A model generated the notes under the pieces. It had not been told where the DNA came from and made no database searches. It saw nothing but the letters and a program-made list of their open reading frames with translations. Both the position numbers and the translations under genes were made by a program. A stretch of DNA of 5,047 nt from Magnetococcales bacterium (GTDB lineage: Bacteria > Pseudomonadota > Magnetococcia > Magnetococcales > Magnetaquicoccaceae), in contig JADGCR010000173.1 in NCBI GenBank assembly GCA_015228895.1, positions 1-5,047 on the forward strand. The letters run 5' to 3'. Within the stretch, counting starts at the first letter, position 1; every line of letters starts with the position of its first letter. This document shows, piece after piece, positions 1-5,047 of this stretch.

Positions 1-327
1 ATTGGCAGCTTGAAAAAATCCTCGCGGGAAGCGCGGAAACCTGGGGATAGTAGTATAGATCCCATCCAGCGCGGATTCCTCGTCGATGACATCCTGTTTG
101 CGTGACCAGGCGAATCGACCCTGGGCAATCTCCAGGGAAAAATAGCGAGCGATCTTGAGTCTGCGCAGGATCCGATCCGCTTGTTTGCTGATCGCGTCGC
201 AGTCAGCAAGAGATCCCGCCTCCAGCTTTTGCCGCACCTCTTCGAGTCCGCGTTCCGCCACGGCCAACAGTTCCCGGCGACTGCGTTGCTGGTCCTCGGC
301 CAGAAACGGATTGCGACACACCATCAT
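1..327 (-). pseudogene. C-terminal fragment of an IS1634-like transposase, cut by the left edge
   Basis: Reading the minus strand from an ATG at 327-325 gives 109 codons open to the window edge, beginning MMVCRNPFLAEDQQRSR. The pattern CRNPxLAxxxxxxRxxLL, a charged helical stretch of E/R/K-rich residues, a KIARYFSLEIxxGxFxxxR block (residues 58-76) and ESALDGIY (84-91) match my memory of the C-terminal half of IS1634-family (IS4-superfamily DDE) transposases. The usual N-terminal half with the first catalytic aspartates is absent: upstream of residue 1 the frame stays open to a TAA at 471-469, but that sequence does not look like a transposase. After ESALDGIY the residues (TTIPRFPRFPRGFF) no longer look family-like, so a frameshift or junction may lie near position 55. 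It is most likely a non-functional relic, transcribed away from phoB. No terminal inverted repeats are visible. The family assignment is from recall, not a search. Confidence 0.55.
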
Positions 328-455
328 GCGTAAACTCCTGACGATCATAAACGTGATGGTGAAAAACAAGACCAAATGGCGGGTTCCCGTCGCACATCCC
401 GCTTGACAGTCAAGACAGTTGCTGGACCGAGCCATGGGCGCAGCGCATAGCACAC

Positions 456-520
456 GATTAACTGGTTGTTAATTAAAACTTAATCACTTGTATTGGAAAA
501 TATCATTTCCCGCATAGATT
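456..520 (+). promoter_or_regulatory. Putative Pho box and promoter of the phoB-phoR-DUF47 operon
   Basis: Four heptamers start at 457, 468, 479 and 490, exactly 11 bp apart: ATTAACT, GTTAATT, CTTAATC and the weaker GTATTGG. Eleven-bp direct repeats with a conserved 7-mer and a 4-bp spacer are the known geometry of PhoB/PhoP-class binding sites, and the heptamers resemble the CTTAACA/CTTAATC units found upstream of the transporter gene in this window. Possible -10 boxes are TATCAT (501-506) and TAGATT (515-520, with TTGGAA at 493-498 as a -35 at 16 nt); I cannot choose between them. The site lies about 100 bp upstream of the phoB start, as expected for autoregulation. The flanking 328-455 stretch shows no gene I can support. 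Confidence 0.55.
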
Positions 521-596
521 TTTGTTGAATACGGATGCAGCAAAATGTTAAAGTTGATCTGCCACTTTACAGCACCTATTCGGCAAGGGTTGATCC

Positions 597-1301
597 ATGA
601 GCGGATTGCGATCTCAAGTGCTTATTATCGATGATGAAACGCCAATCCGTGACACCGTATGCCTCATCCTCGCCAATGCCGGAATGGCCAGTCTGGAAGC
701 CTCCTGCATCCCGGAAGCGAAAAACATCCTGAAGCAAAAGCTGCCGAACCTCATCCTGCTTGACTGGATGCTCAAAGGGAGTTCCGGCCTCGATTACCTG
801 CGTCTGCTCAAGCAGGATGAGGTCACCAAGTCGATCCCGGTCATCATGCTCACCGCCCGCGGCGAGGAGACCGACAAGGTGAACGGCCTGGAACAGGGCG
901 CCGACGACTATGTGACCAAGCCGTTCTCCCCCAGGGAGTTGCTGGCGCGCATCAAGGTGGCCCTGCGCCGCATCGATGCGGGCAACGTCATGGAACAGAT
1001 CTTCTTCGACGATCTGGTGCTCAATCGCGCCAAGCACACCATTCACGTCGGTCAGCAGCCCATCAAGTGCAGCTCCATGGAATACCGGCTGCTGGGCTTC
1101 TTCATGGCCCATCCGGACCGGGTTTATCATCGGGACCAGCTGCTCGATCTGGTGTGGGGACGCAACGTCCACGTGGGGGATCGCACCGTGGACGTGCATG
1201 TGCGTCAGATCCGCAAACTGCTGGAACCGTTCGGCAAGGATACGCTTCTGCAAACCGTGCGCGGGGCCGGTTATCTGTTTTCCGCCAGTCGGCATTCATG
1301 A
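597..1301 (+). CDS. phoB: Phosphate-regulon response regulator PhoB (OmpR/PhoB family)
   Basis: A 234-residue cytoplasmic transcription factor that, once phosphorylated by its partner kinase, binds 11-bp direct repeats (Pho boxes). The receiver domain covers about residues 5-124: acidic pocket D12-D13, phospho-acceptor D56 in LLDWML, switch threonine T86 in MLTARG, and K108 in VTKPFSP. The C-terminal winged helix (about 133-230) has the recognition helix RTVDVHVRQIRKLL (196-209) and the wing QTVRGAGYLFS, nearly the same as in E. coli PhoB. That helix match separates PhoB from other OmpR-type regulators. The length fits the family. The start at 597 has AAGGG (585-589) 7 nt upstream. The stop overlaps the downstream kinase start as ATGA, implying translational coupling. 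It is probably autoregulated through the 11-bp repeats at 456-496. All catalytic residues are present. Confidence 0.93.
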   Translation: MSGLRSQVLIIDDETPIRDTVCLILANAGMASLEASCIPEAKNILKQKLPNLILLDWMLKGSSGLDYLRLLKQDEVTKSIPVIMLTARGEETDKVNGLEQGADDYVTKPFSPRELLARIKVALRRIDAGNVMEQIFFDDLVLNRAKHTIHVGQQPIKCSSMEYRLLGFFMAHPDRVYHRDQLLDLVWGRNVHVGDRTVDVHVRQIRKLLEPFGKDTLLQTVRGAGYLFSASRHS

Positions 1302-2587
1302 TCCGCAACCCCTGGCTGAGCGCACTGATACTTACAAGCTATGTTCCGGCCTTCCTGCTTTCTCCTGCCGATACCCCCTGGCTGCTCTGGATGCTGCCCA
1401 TGGCGTTGACCCTTTCCGTTCCCTGGCGAGCACCCATGCCTTCCGCTCCGCCGACCGCACCCGGAGGGGGCCACAGCGCCACCATGCCGGGCCAGGCGGC
1501 CATGGAGGTCCATTGGCAGCGCGCCGTGGACGCCCTGCCGGAAGGTGTCGTGCTGCTGGACGCACAGTTGCGTCTGCGCTGGTTCAATCCCGAGGCGCAG
1601 CACCTGTTGGGCCTGTACGGCAAGCGCGACCTGGGCAATCCCTTGCGCTACTGCATGAACCAGCCCCTGCTGGACGACCATCTGGAGCGGGGCGACCTCT
1701 CCCTGCCCATCGACCTCCCCTCACCGGTGGATGGCAGCCGGATGCTCAACCTGCGCTTCATCCCCCTGGAGGGAGAGGGGAGCTGGCTCCTGCACATCCG
1801 TGACATCACCAGACCCTACGAGATGGACCGGCGCCAGGAGGACTTCCTCGCCAACATCTCCCATGAACTCAAGACGCCGCTGACCGTTTTCAAGGGCATG
1901 CTGGAGCTGTTGCCGATGCTGACCCCCGGCTCCCCCCCCTGGCGGGATGCCCTGGAGCTGCTGCAAAAACAGTCCGGTCGCATGCAGAACCTGATCGAAG
2001 AACAATCCACCTTGCTGCGTTTGGGCAACGCCCATGTATTTTCCACCACCCCCATCGAAATGGACGCCTTTCTCAAGGACATGGTGGAGGATGCCAACGC
2101 GATCAGCGGCAAGAAGCAGCATACGTTCCTGCTCAGCGTGGACGAAACCTGCCTGCTCGACGCCAGCCCGGAACTGCTGCGCTGCATGGTGGGCAATCTG
2201 CTCTGCAACGCCGTGCATCACACCCCGGCGCAGACCGAGGTGCGCATCATCTGGGAGCGGGACACTCAGGGCCATCCGCAACTGATCGTTGCCGACAACG
2301 GGCCCGGCATTGCCAGTTATCACCTGCCGCGCCTGACGGAAAAATATTACCGGGTCACCTTTCAGCACGCCCCCTCCTCCACGGACGAGGAGTCCCGCAC
2401 GGGGAGCGGGCTGGGATTGGCGCTGGTGAAACAAGCCATGGAACGCTGCCGGGGAGAGTTCGAAATCGCCAGCCGACCCGGCATCGGCAGCCGTTTCATC
2501 CTCCGCTTTCCCGAACACATGCTGATGCCGGCCGAATCGGATGATACTTTTGACAGTCAACCACCCAACCCAATCAAGGAGAAATGA
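1298..2587 (+). CDS. phoR: Phosphate-regulon sensor histidine kinase PhoR
   Basis: A 429-residue membrane-bound kinase, the likely phosphodonor and phosphatase for the PhoB encoded just upstream. Two hydrophobic segments (about residues 6-22 and 27-43) are joined by a very short loop, so there is no real periplasmic sensor domain, as is typical of PhoR. A proline/glycine-rich linker (43-66) leads to a PAS-like domain (about 72-170, with LPEGVVLLDAQLRLRWFNPEA). The dimerisation helix carries the phospho-accepting H189 in SHELKTPL. The ATPase domain has the N box (N304 in NLLCNAVHHT), the G1 box DNGPGI (333-338), the F-box-like region YYRV (350-353) and the G2 box GSGLGLALVK (369-378). I chose the ATG at 1298 because it gives the ATGA overlap and a PhoR-like N terminus; the upstream in-frame ATG at 1067 would read through the PhoB DNA-binding domain. 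An uninterrupted C8 tract lies within codons 212-214. Confidence 0.9.
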   Translation: MIRNPWLSALILTSYVPAFLLSPADTPWLLWMLPMALTLSVPWRAPMPSAPPTAPGGGHSATMPGQAAMEVHWQRAVDALPEGVVLLDAQLRLRWFNPEAQHLLGLYGKRDLGNPLRYCMNQPLLDDHLERGDLSLPIDLPSPVDGSRMLNLRFIPLEGEGSWLLHIRDITRPYEMDRRQEDFLANISHELKTPLTVFKGMLELLPMLTPGSPPWRDALELLQKQSGRMQNLIEEQSTLLRLGNAHVFSTTPIEMDAFLKDMVEDANAISGKKQHTFLLSVDETCLLDASPELLRCMVGNLLCNAVHHTPAQTEVRIIWERDTQGHPQLIVADNGPGIASYHLPRLTEKYYRVTFQHAPSSTDEESRTGSGLGLALVKQAMERCRGEFEIASRPGIGSRFILRFPEHMLMPAESDDTFDSQPPNPIKEK

Positions 2588-2590
2588 TCA

Positions 2591-3283
2591 ATGAGCAGCC
2601 AATCCACCCTCGGCAAAATGCTGGATAGCATTCTGCCCCCCATGCCGCCCTTTCTGGAAATGATCTCCGCCCAGGCCGAAACCCTGTCCAAGAGCATGTC
2701 CATCGCGGTGGATTACCTGGAGGATCCCAGCGAGGCCAAGATCAAGGCCATGGAGGAGCTGGAAGCGACCGCCGCCAGCCTGCGCAACGCCCATCTGGAC
2801 AAACTCAACAACTCCTATTCAACCCCCATCGACCGGGCCGACGTGATGCAGGCCATCGGCACCCTCTCCTTCCCGGTGGGCTCCATGACCCTGCTGATCG
2901 AGGAGATGAAGGCCCTCAAGATCCCCTCCGACAACTATATTCTGGAAATGGCGGTGGTGCTGCGCGAGACCGCCAACGCCCTGCAACGGGGCTACTCCAA
3001 GCTCGCCACCACGCCCGGTCAGGCGAAAGCCGACGCCCAGACCGGCATGCAGTGCCTCTCCAGCGTGGACCGGGTCTATCGCAAGGCGTTGGGGAAACTC
3101 CTCACCATCGACGAGGATCTGCGCAACATGCAGGCCAAGCAGGCGGGCGCCGATGTGACCACCTTCATCCATGTGGTGGATATGCTCAAGAAGCGTGAAA
3201 CCTACCGCCACATGCGCAACATCGCCAGCAAGATGCAGGAGGCCTCCGGCACACTGCACGCCATCGTGGTCCAGATCGGCTGA
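2591..3283 (+). CDS. DUF47 family (PhoU-like) protein, phosphate-signalling operon copy
   Basis: A 230-residue soluble, largely alpha-helical protein of the DUF47/PhoU_div family, distant relatives of PhoU usually encoded beside PiT phosphate transporters and thought to modulate them. Visible family marks are LGKMLDSILPPMPPFLEMI near the N terminus, the LNNSYSTPIDRADV motif (72-85; compare the usual TPxDREDI) and a helical C terminus with KKRETYRHM (200-208). The length fits the family (about 200-230). It starts 3 nt after the phoR stop, with AAGGAG (2576-2581) 9 nt before the ATG, so it is the third gene of the operon, where phoU might be expected. Oddly, the acidic residues I recall after the DRED motif (LDDxxD) and in the C-terminal helix (ADRCED) are replaced here by LSFPVGS and ASKMQE, so metal binding may be altered. 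It is about half identical to the second DUF47 protein at 4797. The molecular role is inferred, not shown. Confidence 0.85.
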   Translation: MSSQSTLGKMLDSILPPMPPFLEMISAQAETLSKSMSIAVDYLEDPSEAKIKAMEELEATAASLRNAHLDKLNNSYSTPIDRADVMQAIGTLSFPVGSMTLLIEEMKALKIPSDNYILEMAVVLRETANALQRGYSKLATTPGQAKADAQTGMQCLSSVDRVYRKALGKLLTIDEDLRNMQAKQAGADVTTFIHVVDMLKKRETYRHMRNIASKMQEASGTLHAIVVQIG

Positions 3284-3295
3284 TTCCAGCCCCCA

Positions 3296-3334
3296 CCGGC
3301 CTCCCCGCGCCAGATCAGGGGAGGCCGGATTTCT
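3296..3334 (+). terminator. Intrinsic terminator of the phoB-phoR-DUF47 operon
   Basis: A perfect 11-bp stem, CCGGCCTCCCC (3296-3306) paired with GGGGAGGCCGG (3318-3328), closes an 11-nt loop and is followed by ATTTCT. It starts 12 nt after the stop codon of the DUF47 gene. The T-tract is short, but the stem is very GC-rich, so I expect efficient though perhaps not complete termination. Confidence 0.8.
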
Positions 3335-3417
3335 CTTCATCAATTCTTAACAATTCGTTCATTTGTACCTAACACTGCCCACCTAAAATTTCACCTGGGC
3401 TTAATCAGGTCTTTACA
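3335..3417 (+). promoter_or_regulatory. Pho-box promoter module, copy 1
   Basis: Four heptamers at 11-bp spacing: CTTCATC (3335), CTTAACA (3346), GTTCATT (3357) and CCTAACA (3368). The last ends 9 nt before a -10 box TAAAAT (3384-3389), close to the Pho box to -10 distance of PhoB-activated promoters, where the Pho box replaces the -35. A second 11-bp-spaced set follows: TTTCACC (3389), CTTAATC (3400) and CTTTACA (3411). It is 21 bp rather than 22 out from the first set and would cover the predicted start near 3396. The geometry is read directly from the sequence; PhoB binding is inferred from family knowledge. Confidence 0.7.
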
Positions 3418-3520
3418 TGGAAAACCCCTGCGACCATCCAGATCAAAGCGTGATCCGGATCGGTTGTTTGATCGCGGCATCCACCGTCCTTCCCGCGCCA
3501 GATCCGGGGATGCTTTTTTT
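3396..3520 (+). ncRNA. Candidate Pho-controlled short RNA (about 124 nt)
   Basis: RNA started about 7 nt after the TAAAAT box at 3384-3389 would run into the strong intrinsic terminator ending in T7 at 3514-3520, giving about 124 nt. No coding region of note lies inside. The RNA could fold: ACCTG/CAGGT at its 5' end (3393-3410, partly upstream of the predicted start), and GATCAAA (3441-3447) pairing with TTTGATC (3467-3473) around the palindrome GATCCGGATC (3452-3461), followed by the terminator hairpin. It could be a trans-acting small RNA, an attenuated leader of the transporter operon, or a by-product of promoter duplication. No known RNA family is recognised. Confidence 0.4.
3477..3520 (+). 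terminator. Intrinsic terminator between the two Pho promoter modules
   Basis: GCATCC (3477-3482) plus CCG (3484-3486) pairs with CGG (3505-3507) plus GGATGC (3508-3513): a 9-bp stem with one bulged A at 3483 and an 18-nt loop. Seven T's follow (3514-3520). The loop contains the GCGCCAGATC core shared with the loop of the terminator at 3296, so the terminator was part of the duplicated module but its stem has been rebuilt. The T-tract abuts the first Pho half-site of copy 2. Confidence 0.75.
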
Positions 3521-3629
3521 CTTCATCAACTCTTAACAATCCGTTCATTTGCACCTAACACGCTTTTTCTAAAATTTCACCTGGGCTTAACCAGGCCTTT
3601 ACAAAAAACCCAGCAACAATCCAGATCAG
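3480..3629 (+). repeat. Regulatory repeat, copy 2
   Basis: The downstream member of the duplication described at 3292-3446. It differs from copy 1 at a modest number of positions in the half-site region, while the CTTCATC, CTTAACA, GTTCATT, CCTAACA, TAAAAT, TTTCACC and CTTTACA elements are all identical; only CTTAATC has become CTTAACC. The 9-nt spacer before the -10 box is more diverged and T-rich here (CGCTTTTTC instead of CTGCCCACC). This copy lies immediately upstream of the transporter gene. Confidence 0.8.
3521..3603 (+). promoter_or_regulatory. Pho-box promoter module, copy 2 (drives the PiT operon)
   Basis: Half-sites CTTCATC (3521), CTTAACA (3532), GTTCATT (3543) and CCTAACA (3554) lie 11 bp apart. 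A 9-nt spacer leads to the -10 box TAAAAT (3570-3575), with a predicted start near 3582. The second array, TTTCACC (3575), CTTAACC (3586) and CTTTACA (3597), overlaps that start. The layout matches copy 1 exactly. As the nearest promoter to the transporter gene, with no terminator between, it should control the PiT-DUF47 operon with a leader of about 117 nt. An array over the start site could give repression at high PhoB-phosphate levels; that is inference. Confidence 0.72.
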
Positions 3630-3646
3630 AAGGAAGGGGTATCAAG

Positions 3647-3706
3647 ATGGAGAGAAAAACCGGATGGACGCCATGCCGACACCAGGAGGTGCAACGCCAT
3701 GGATAA
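3647..3706 (+). CDS. Possible 19-codon leader peptide overlapping the PiT start
   Basis: ATG at 3647 is preceded at 7 nt by a good ribosome binding site (AGGAAGGGG, 3631-3639) and opens a 19-codon frame (MERKTGWTPCRHQEVQRHG) ending in TAA at 3704-3706, 8 nt inside the transporter gene (ATGGATAA). The frame passes through the transporter's own Shine-Dalgarno AGGAGGT (3684-3690), which can form a small hairpin (CACC 3680-3683 with GGTG 3688-3691). Ribosomes on the leader could therefore open the site and couple translation. No similarity to a known peptide is recognised, and it may be a chance ORF. Confidence 0.35.
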   Translation: MERKTGWTPCRHQEVQRHG

Positions 3707-4754
3707 CAGCATCGTCATGATGATGTGGACCGCGATCGTCGTGGTGCTCATCTTCGATTTCACCAACGGGTTTCACGACGCCTCCAACATCACCGGCTCC
3801 ATCATCGCCTCTCGGGCCATGACCCCCATCCAGGCCGCCCTGCTCACCGGTGTGTTCCACTTCATCGGCCCCATGCTGGGGGGTACCGCCGTGGCCAACA
3901 CCATCGGCAAGTTCGTCAGCATCGGTGATCTCAACGCCCACATGTCGCTCATGATTCTATTGTGCGGCATCTTCGGCTCCATCTTCTGGAACATCCTCAC
4001 CTGGTGGTTCGGACTCCCCTCCTCCTCCTCCCACGCCCTGGTGGGCGGTATCGCCGGCGCGGTGCTGTTCGCGGCCGGCTCCAGCCATGTGATGTGGGGC
4101 TGGGAAGACCTGATCATGAAGGGCAAGCTCTCCGGCGTCATGAAGGTGGTGCTCTCCCTGTTCGTCTCGCCCATTCTCGGCTTCTGGCTGGGGTGGATCT
4201 TCCAGAAGGTCGCGCGCCGTCTGGTGGCCAACGCCAAACCCAAGGTGGACCGCTTCTTCAAGCTCTCCCAATGGGTGAGCGCCGCAGCCCTCTCCTTCTC
4301 CCACGGCACCAACGACGCCCAGAAGAGCATGGGCATCATCGCCCTGGCCCTGCTTCTGGGCGGTGACATCCAGAAATTCCACGTCCCCTTCTGGGTGATC
4401 GTCATTTGCGCGGCTTTCATCACTGCCGGCAACATGTTCGGCGGCTGGCGCATCGTCAAGACGGTTGGCTTCGGCATCTTCCGGGTGCGGGCCATCCACT
4501 CCTTCAACGCCCAGCTCACCGCAGCGGCGGTGATCTTCGGCGCCGCCACCATGGGCGCCCCGGTCTCCACCACCCACGTGGCCTCCTCCAGCATCATGGG
4601 CGCGGGCACCGCGGAGCAGCCCAAGGCGGTCAAATGGCGCAAGGGCAAGGAGATCTTCGCCACCTGGATCCTTACCATTCCGGGCTCCGGTCTGGTGGGC
4701 GGCGCCACCTACATGCTGGCCGATCTGATCTTCAAGGTCAGCGGCGCGCACTGA
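3699..4754 (+). CDS. pit: PiT-family inorganic phosphate transporter
   Basis: A 351-residue inner-membrane permease of the PiT family (SLC20-like), which imports phosphate (usually as a metal-phosphate complex with H+ symport in bacteria) by a secondary mechanism. The inverted-repeat signature appears twice: DFTNGFHDASN (20-30) in the first half and SFSHGTNDAQKSMG (199-212) in the second. Each is followed by its serine-rich re-entrant motif, GLPSSSSHALVGG (105-117) and GAPVSTTHVASSSIMG (286-301). About ten hydrophobic segments are visible, with a basic cytoplasmic loop around 169-187 (KVARRLVANAKPKVDR). The length is short to mid range for bacterial PiT, and no large central domain is present. 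AGGAGGT (3684-3690) lies 8 nt before the ATG. It is followed after 42 bp, with no terminator, by a DUF47 gene, the classic partner of PiT. Control by the Pho module at 3521-3603 is likely. Sulfate or another oxyanion as substrate is possible but less likely here. Confidence 0.92.
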   Translation: MDNSIVMMMWTAIVVVLIFDFTNGFHDASNITGSIIASRAMTPIQAALLTGVFHFIGPMLGGTAVANTIGKFVSIGDLNAHMSLMILLCGIFGSIFWNILTWWFGLPSSSSHALVGGIAGAVLFAAGSSHVMWGWEDLIMKGKLSGVMKVVLSLFVSPILGFWLGWIFQKVARRLVANAKPKVDRFFKLSQWVSAAALSFSHGTNDAQKSMGIIALALLLGGDIQKFHVPFWVIVICAAFITAGNMFGGWRIVKTVGFGIFRVRAIHSFNAQLTAAAVIFGAATMGAPVSTTHVASSSIMGAGTAEQPKAVKWRKGKEIFATWILTIPGSGLVGGATYMLADLIFKVSGAH

Positions 4755-4796
4755 CATTTCAATACATCCTTCTCGGAACATAAGGAGACACATAAG

Positions 4797-5047
4797 ATGA
4801 GCGGCAACTCCCCCTTCACCAAGATGCTGGACAACGTTTTTCCCCGCATCCCCCCCTTCCTGGACATGATCGCCCTGCAAGCCGAACTGCTGGCCAAGGG
4901 GATGAGCGTTACGCTGGACTATCTTTCCGAGCCCAGCACCGCCCGCTTCCATGAACTCATGAAGGTCGAGACCCAGGCCCGGGAGATGCGCGACAAGCAT
5001 CTCGACGTGCTCAACAACGCCTTCTCCACCCCCATCGACCGGGAGGA
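4797..5047 (+). CDS. Second DUF47 family (PhoU-like) protein, 5' part only
   Basis: The frame from ATG 4797 is open to the window end (83 codons plus 2 nt), with AAGGAG (4782-4787) 9 nt upstream. The visible product is homologous along its whole length to the DUF47 protein at 2591: about 42 of 83 residues are identical without a gap, including KMLD, PPFL, QAE, DYL, HLD and STPIDR (residues 77-82 region). The full gene should be close to 230 codons. Its position 42 bp after the PiT gene, with no terminator between, makes it the conventional PiT-associated copy, presumably regulating transporter activity. The metal-ligand region that looks changed in the first copy lies beyond the window edge, so whether this copy keeps it cannot be seen. 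Confidence 0.85.
   Translation, partial: MSGNSPFTKMLDNVFPRIPPFLDMIALQAELLAKGMSVTLDYLSEPSTARFHELMKVETQAREMRDKHLDVLNNAFSTPIDRE

Larger units (their letters stand above)
3292..3446 (+). repeat. Regulatory repeat, copy 1
   Basis: The upstream member of a diverged direct duplication whose partner is at 3480-3629. Both share a terminator-loop core (GCGCCAGATC), the four-site Pho array, the -10 box, the downstream three-site array and an ATCCAGATCA tail. Between 3335 and 3417 the two align at a constant 186-bp offset without gaps and differ mainly in the spacer before the -10 box. At the edges the offset drifts to 188 and 183, showing small indels. Conservation is concentrated in the half-sites and the promoter core, which suggests a regulatory module kept by selection rather than random repetition. 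Confidence 0.8.

Noticed and set aside
402..414. Inverted repeat CTTGAC-A-GTCAAG, whose core TTGACAGTCAA recurs at 2550-2560
   Set aside because: A few shared 11-mers are expected by chance in 5 kb; the TTGACA at 403 has no -10 at proper distance, and the second copy is inside the phoR coding end.
576..1295. Minus-strand open frame of 239 codons opposite phoB
   Set aside because: It is a shadow of a strongly conserved PhoB; its product is low in conserved features and has no ribosome binding context of interest.
1067..1297. N-terminal extension of phoR from the ATG at 1067
   Set aside because: It would read the PhoB DNA-binding domain in another frame; the 1298 start gives the ATGA overlap and a typical membrane-anchored PhoR.
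3464..3646. Open frame running into the pit start from 3464
   Set aside because: It crosses the terminator, the Pho array and the promoter; only the last 19 codons have a plausible ribosome binding site.
3957..5000. Long open frame on the minus strand (347 codons)
   Set aside because: It lies antisense to the clear PiT and DUF47 genes, is rich in G/H/E as expected from a mirrored GC-rich frame, and has no recognisable family motif.

Overview
This window reads as a phosphate-homeostasis locus of a bacterium with a moderately GC-rich genome. The proteobacterial-type PhoB/PhoR pair and the strong preference for C/G-ending codons suggest a proteobacterium, but I cannot place it further from sequence alone. 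All complete genes lie on the + strand. The only minus-strand feature is a piece of a transposase at the left edge.

Layout: (1) 1-327, minus strand: the C-terminal part of an IS1634-like (IS4-superfamily) transposase, cut by the window edge and lacking its N-terminal part. (2) 328-596: an intergenic region whose AT-rich half carries TTAA(C/T)-type half-sites every 11 bp, which I read as a Pho box for autoregulation of the operon. (3) 597-3283: a tightly packed operon, phoB (597-1301), phoR (1298-2587, ATGA overlap) and a DUF47/PhoU-like protein (2591-3283), closed by a perfect 11-bp stem terminator. (4) 3284-3698: a 415-bp regulatory island holding two diverged copies of one promoter module, 186 bp apart. 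Each copy has four 11-bp-spaced Pho-type half-sites, a TAAAAT -10 box 9 nt downstream and a second three-site array over the start site. An intrinsic terminator with seven T's lies between the copies, so the upstream copy appears to drive only a short RNA of about 124 nt. (5) 3699-4754: a PiT-family phosphate transporter, preceded by a possible 19-codon leader ORF that overlaps its start. (6) 4797 to the right edge: a second DUF47 gene, about 50% identical to the first over the visible 83 residues.

How it fits together: PhoR would phosphorylate PhoB under phosphate limitation. PhoB would act on its own promoter and on the duplicated modules in front of the transporter operon. The two DUF47 proteins probably stand where PhoU would in other Pho loci, one tied to the signalling pair and the other to the PiT transporter. 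The most unusual part is the duplicated Pho module with a self-contained, terminator-ended short transcript between the copies.
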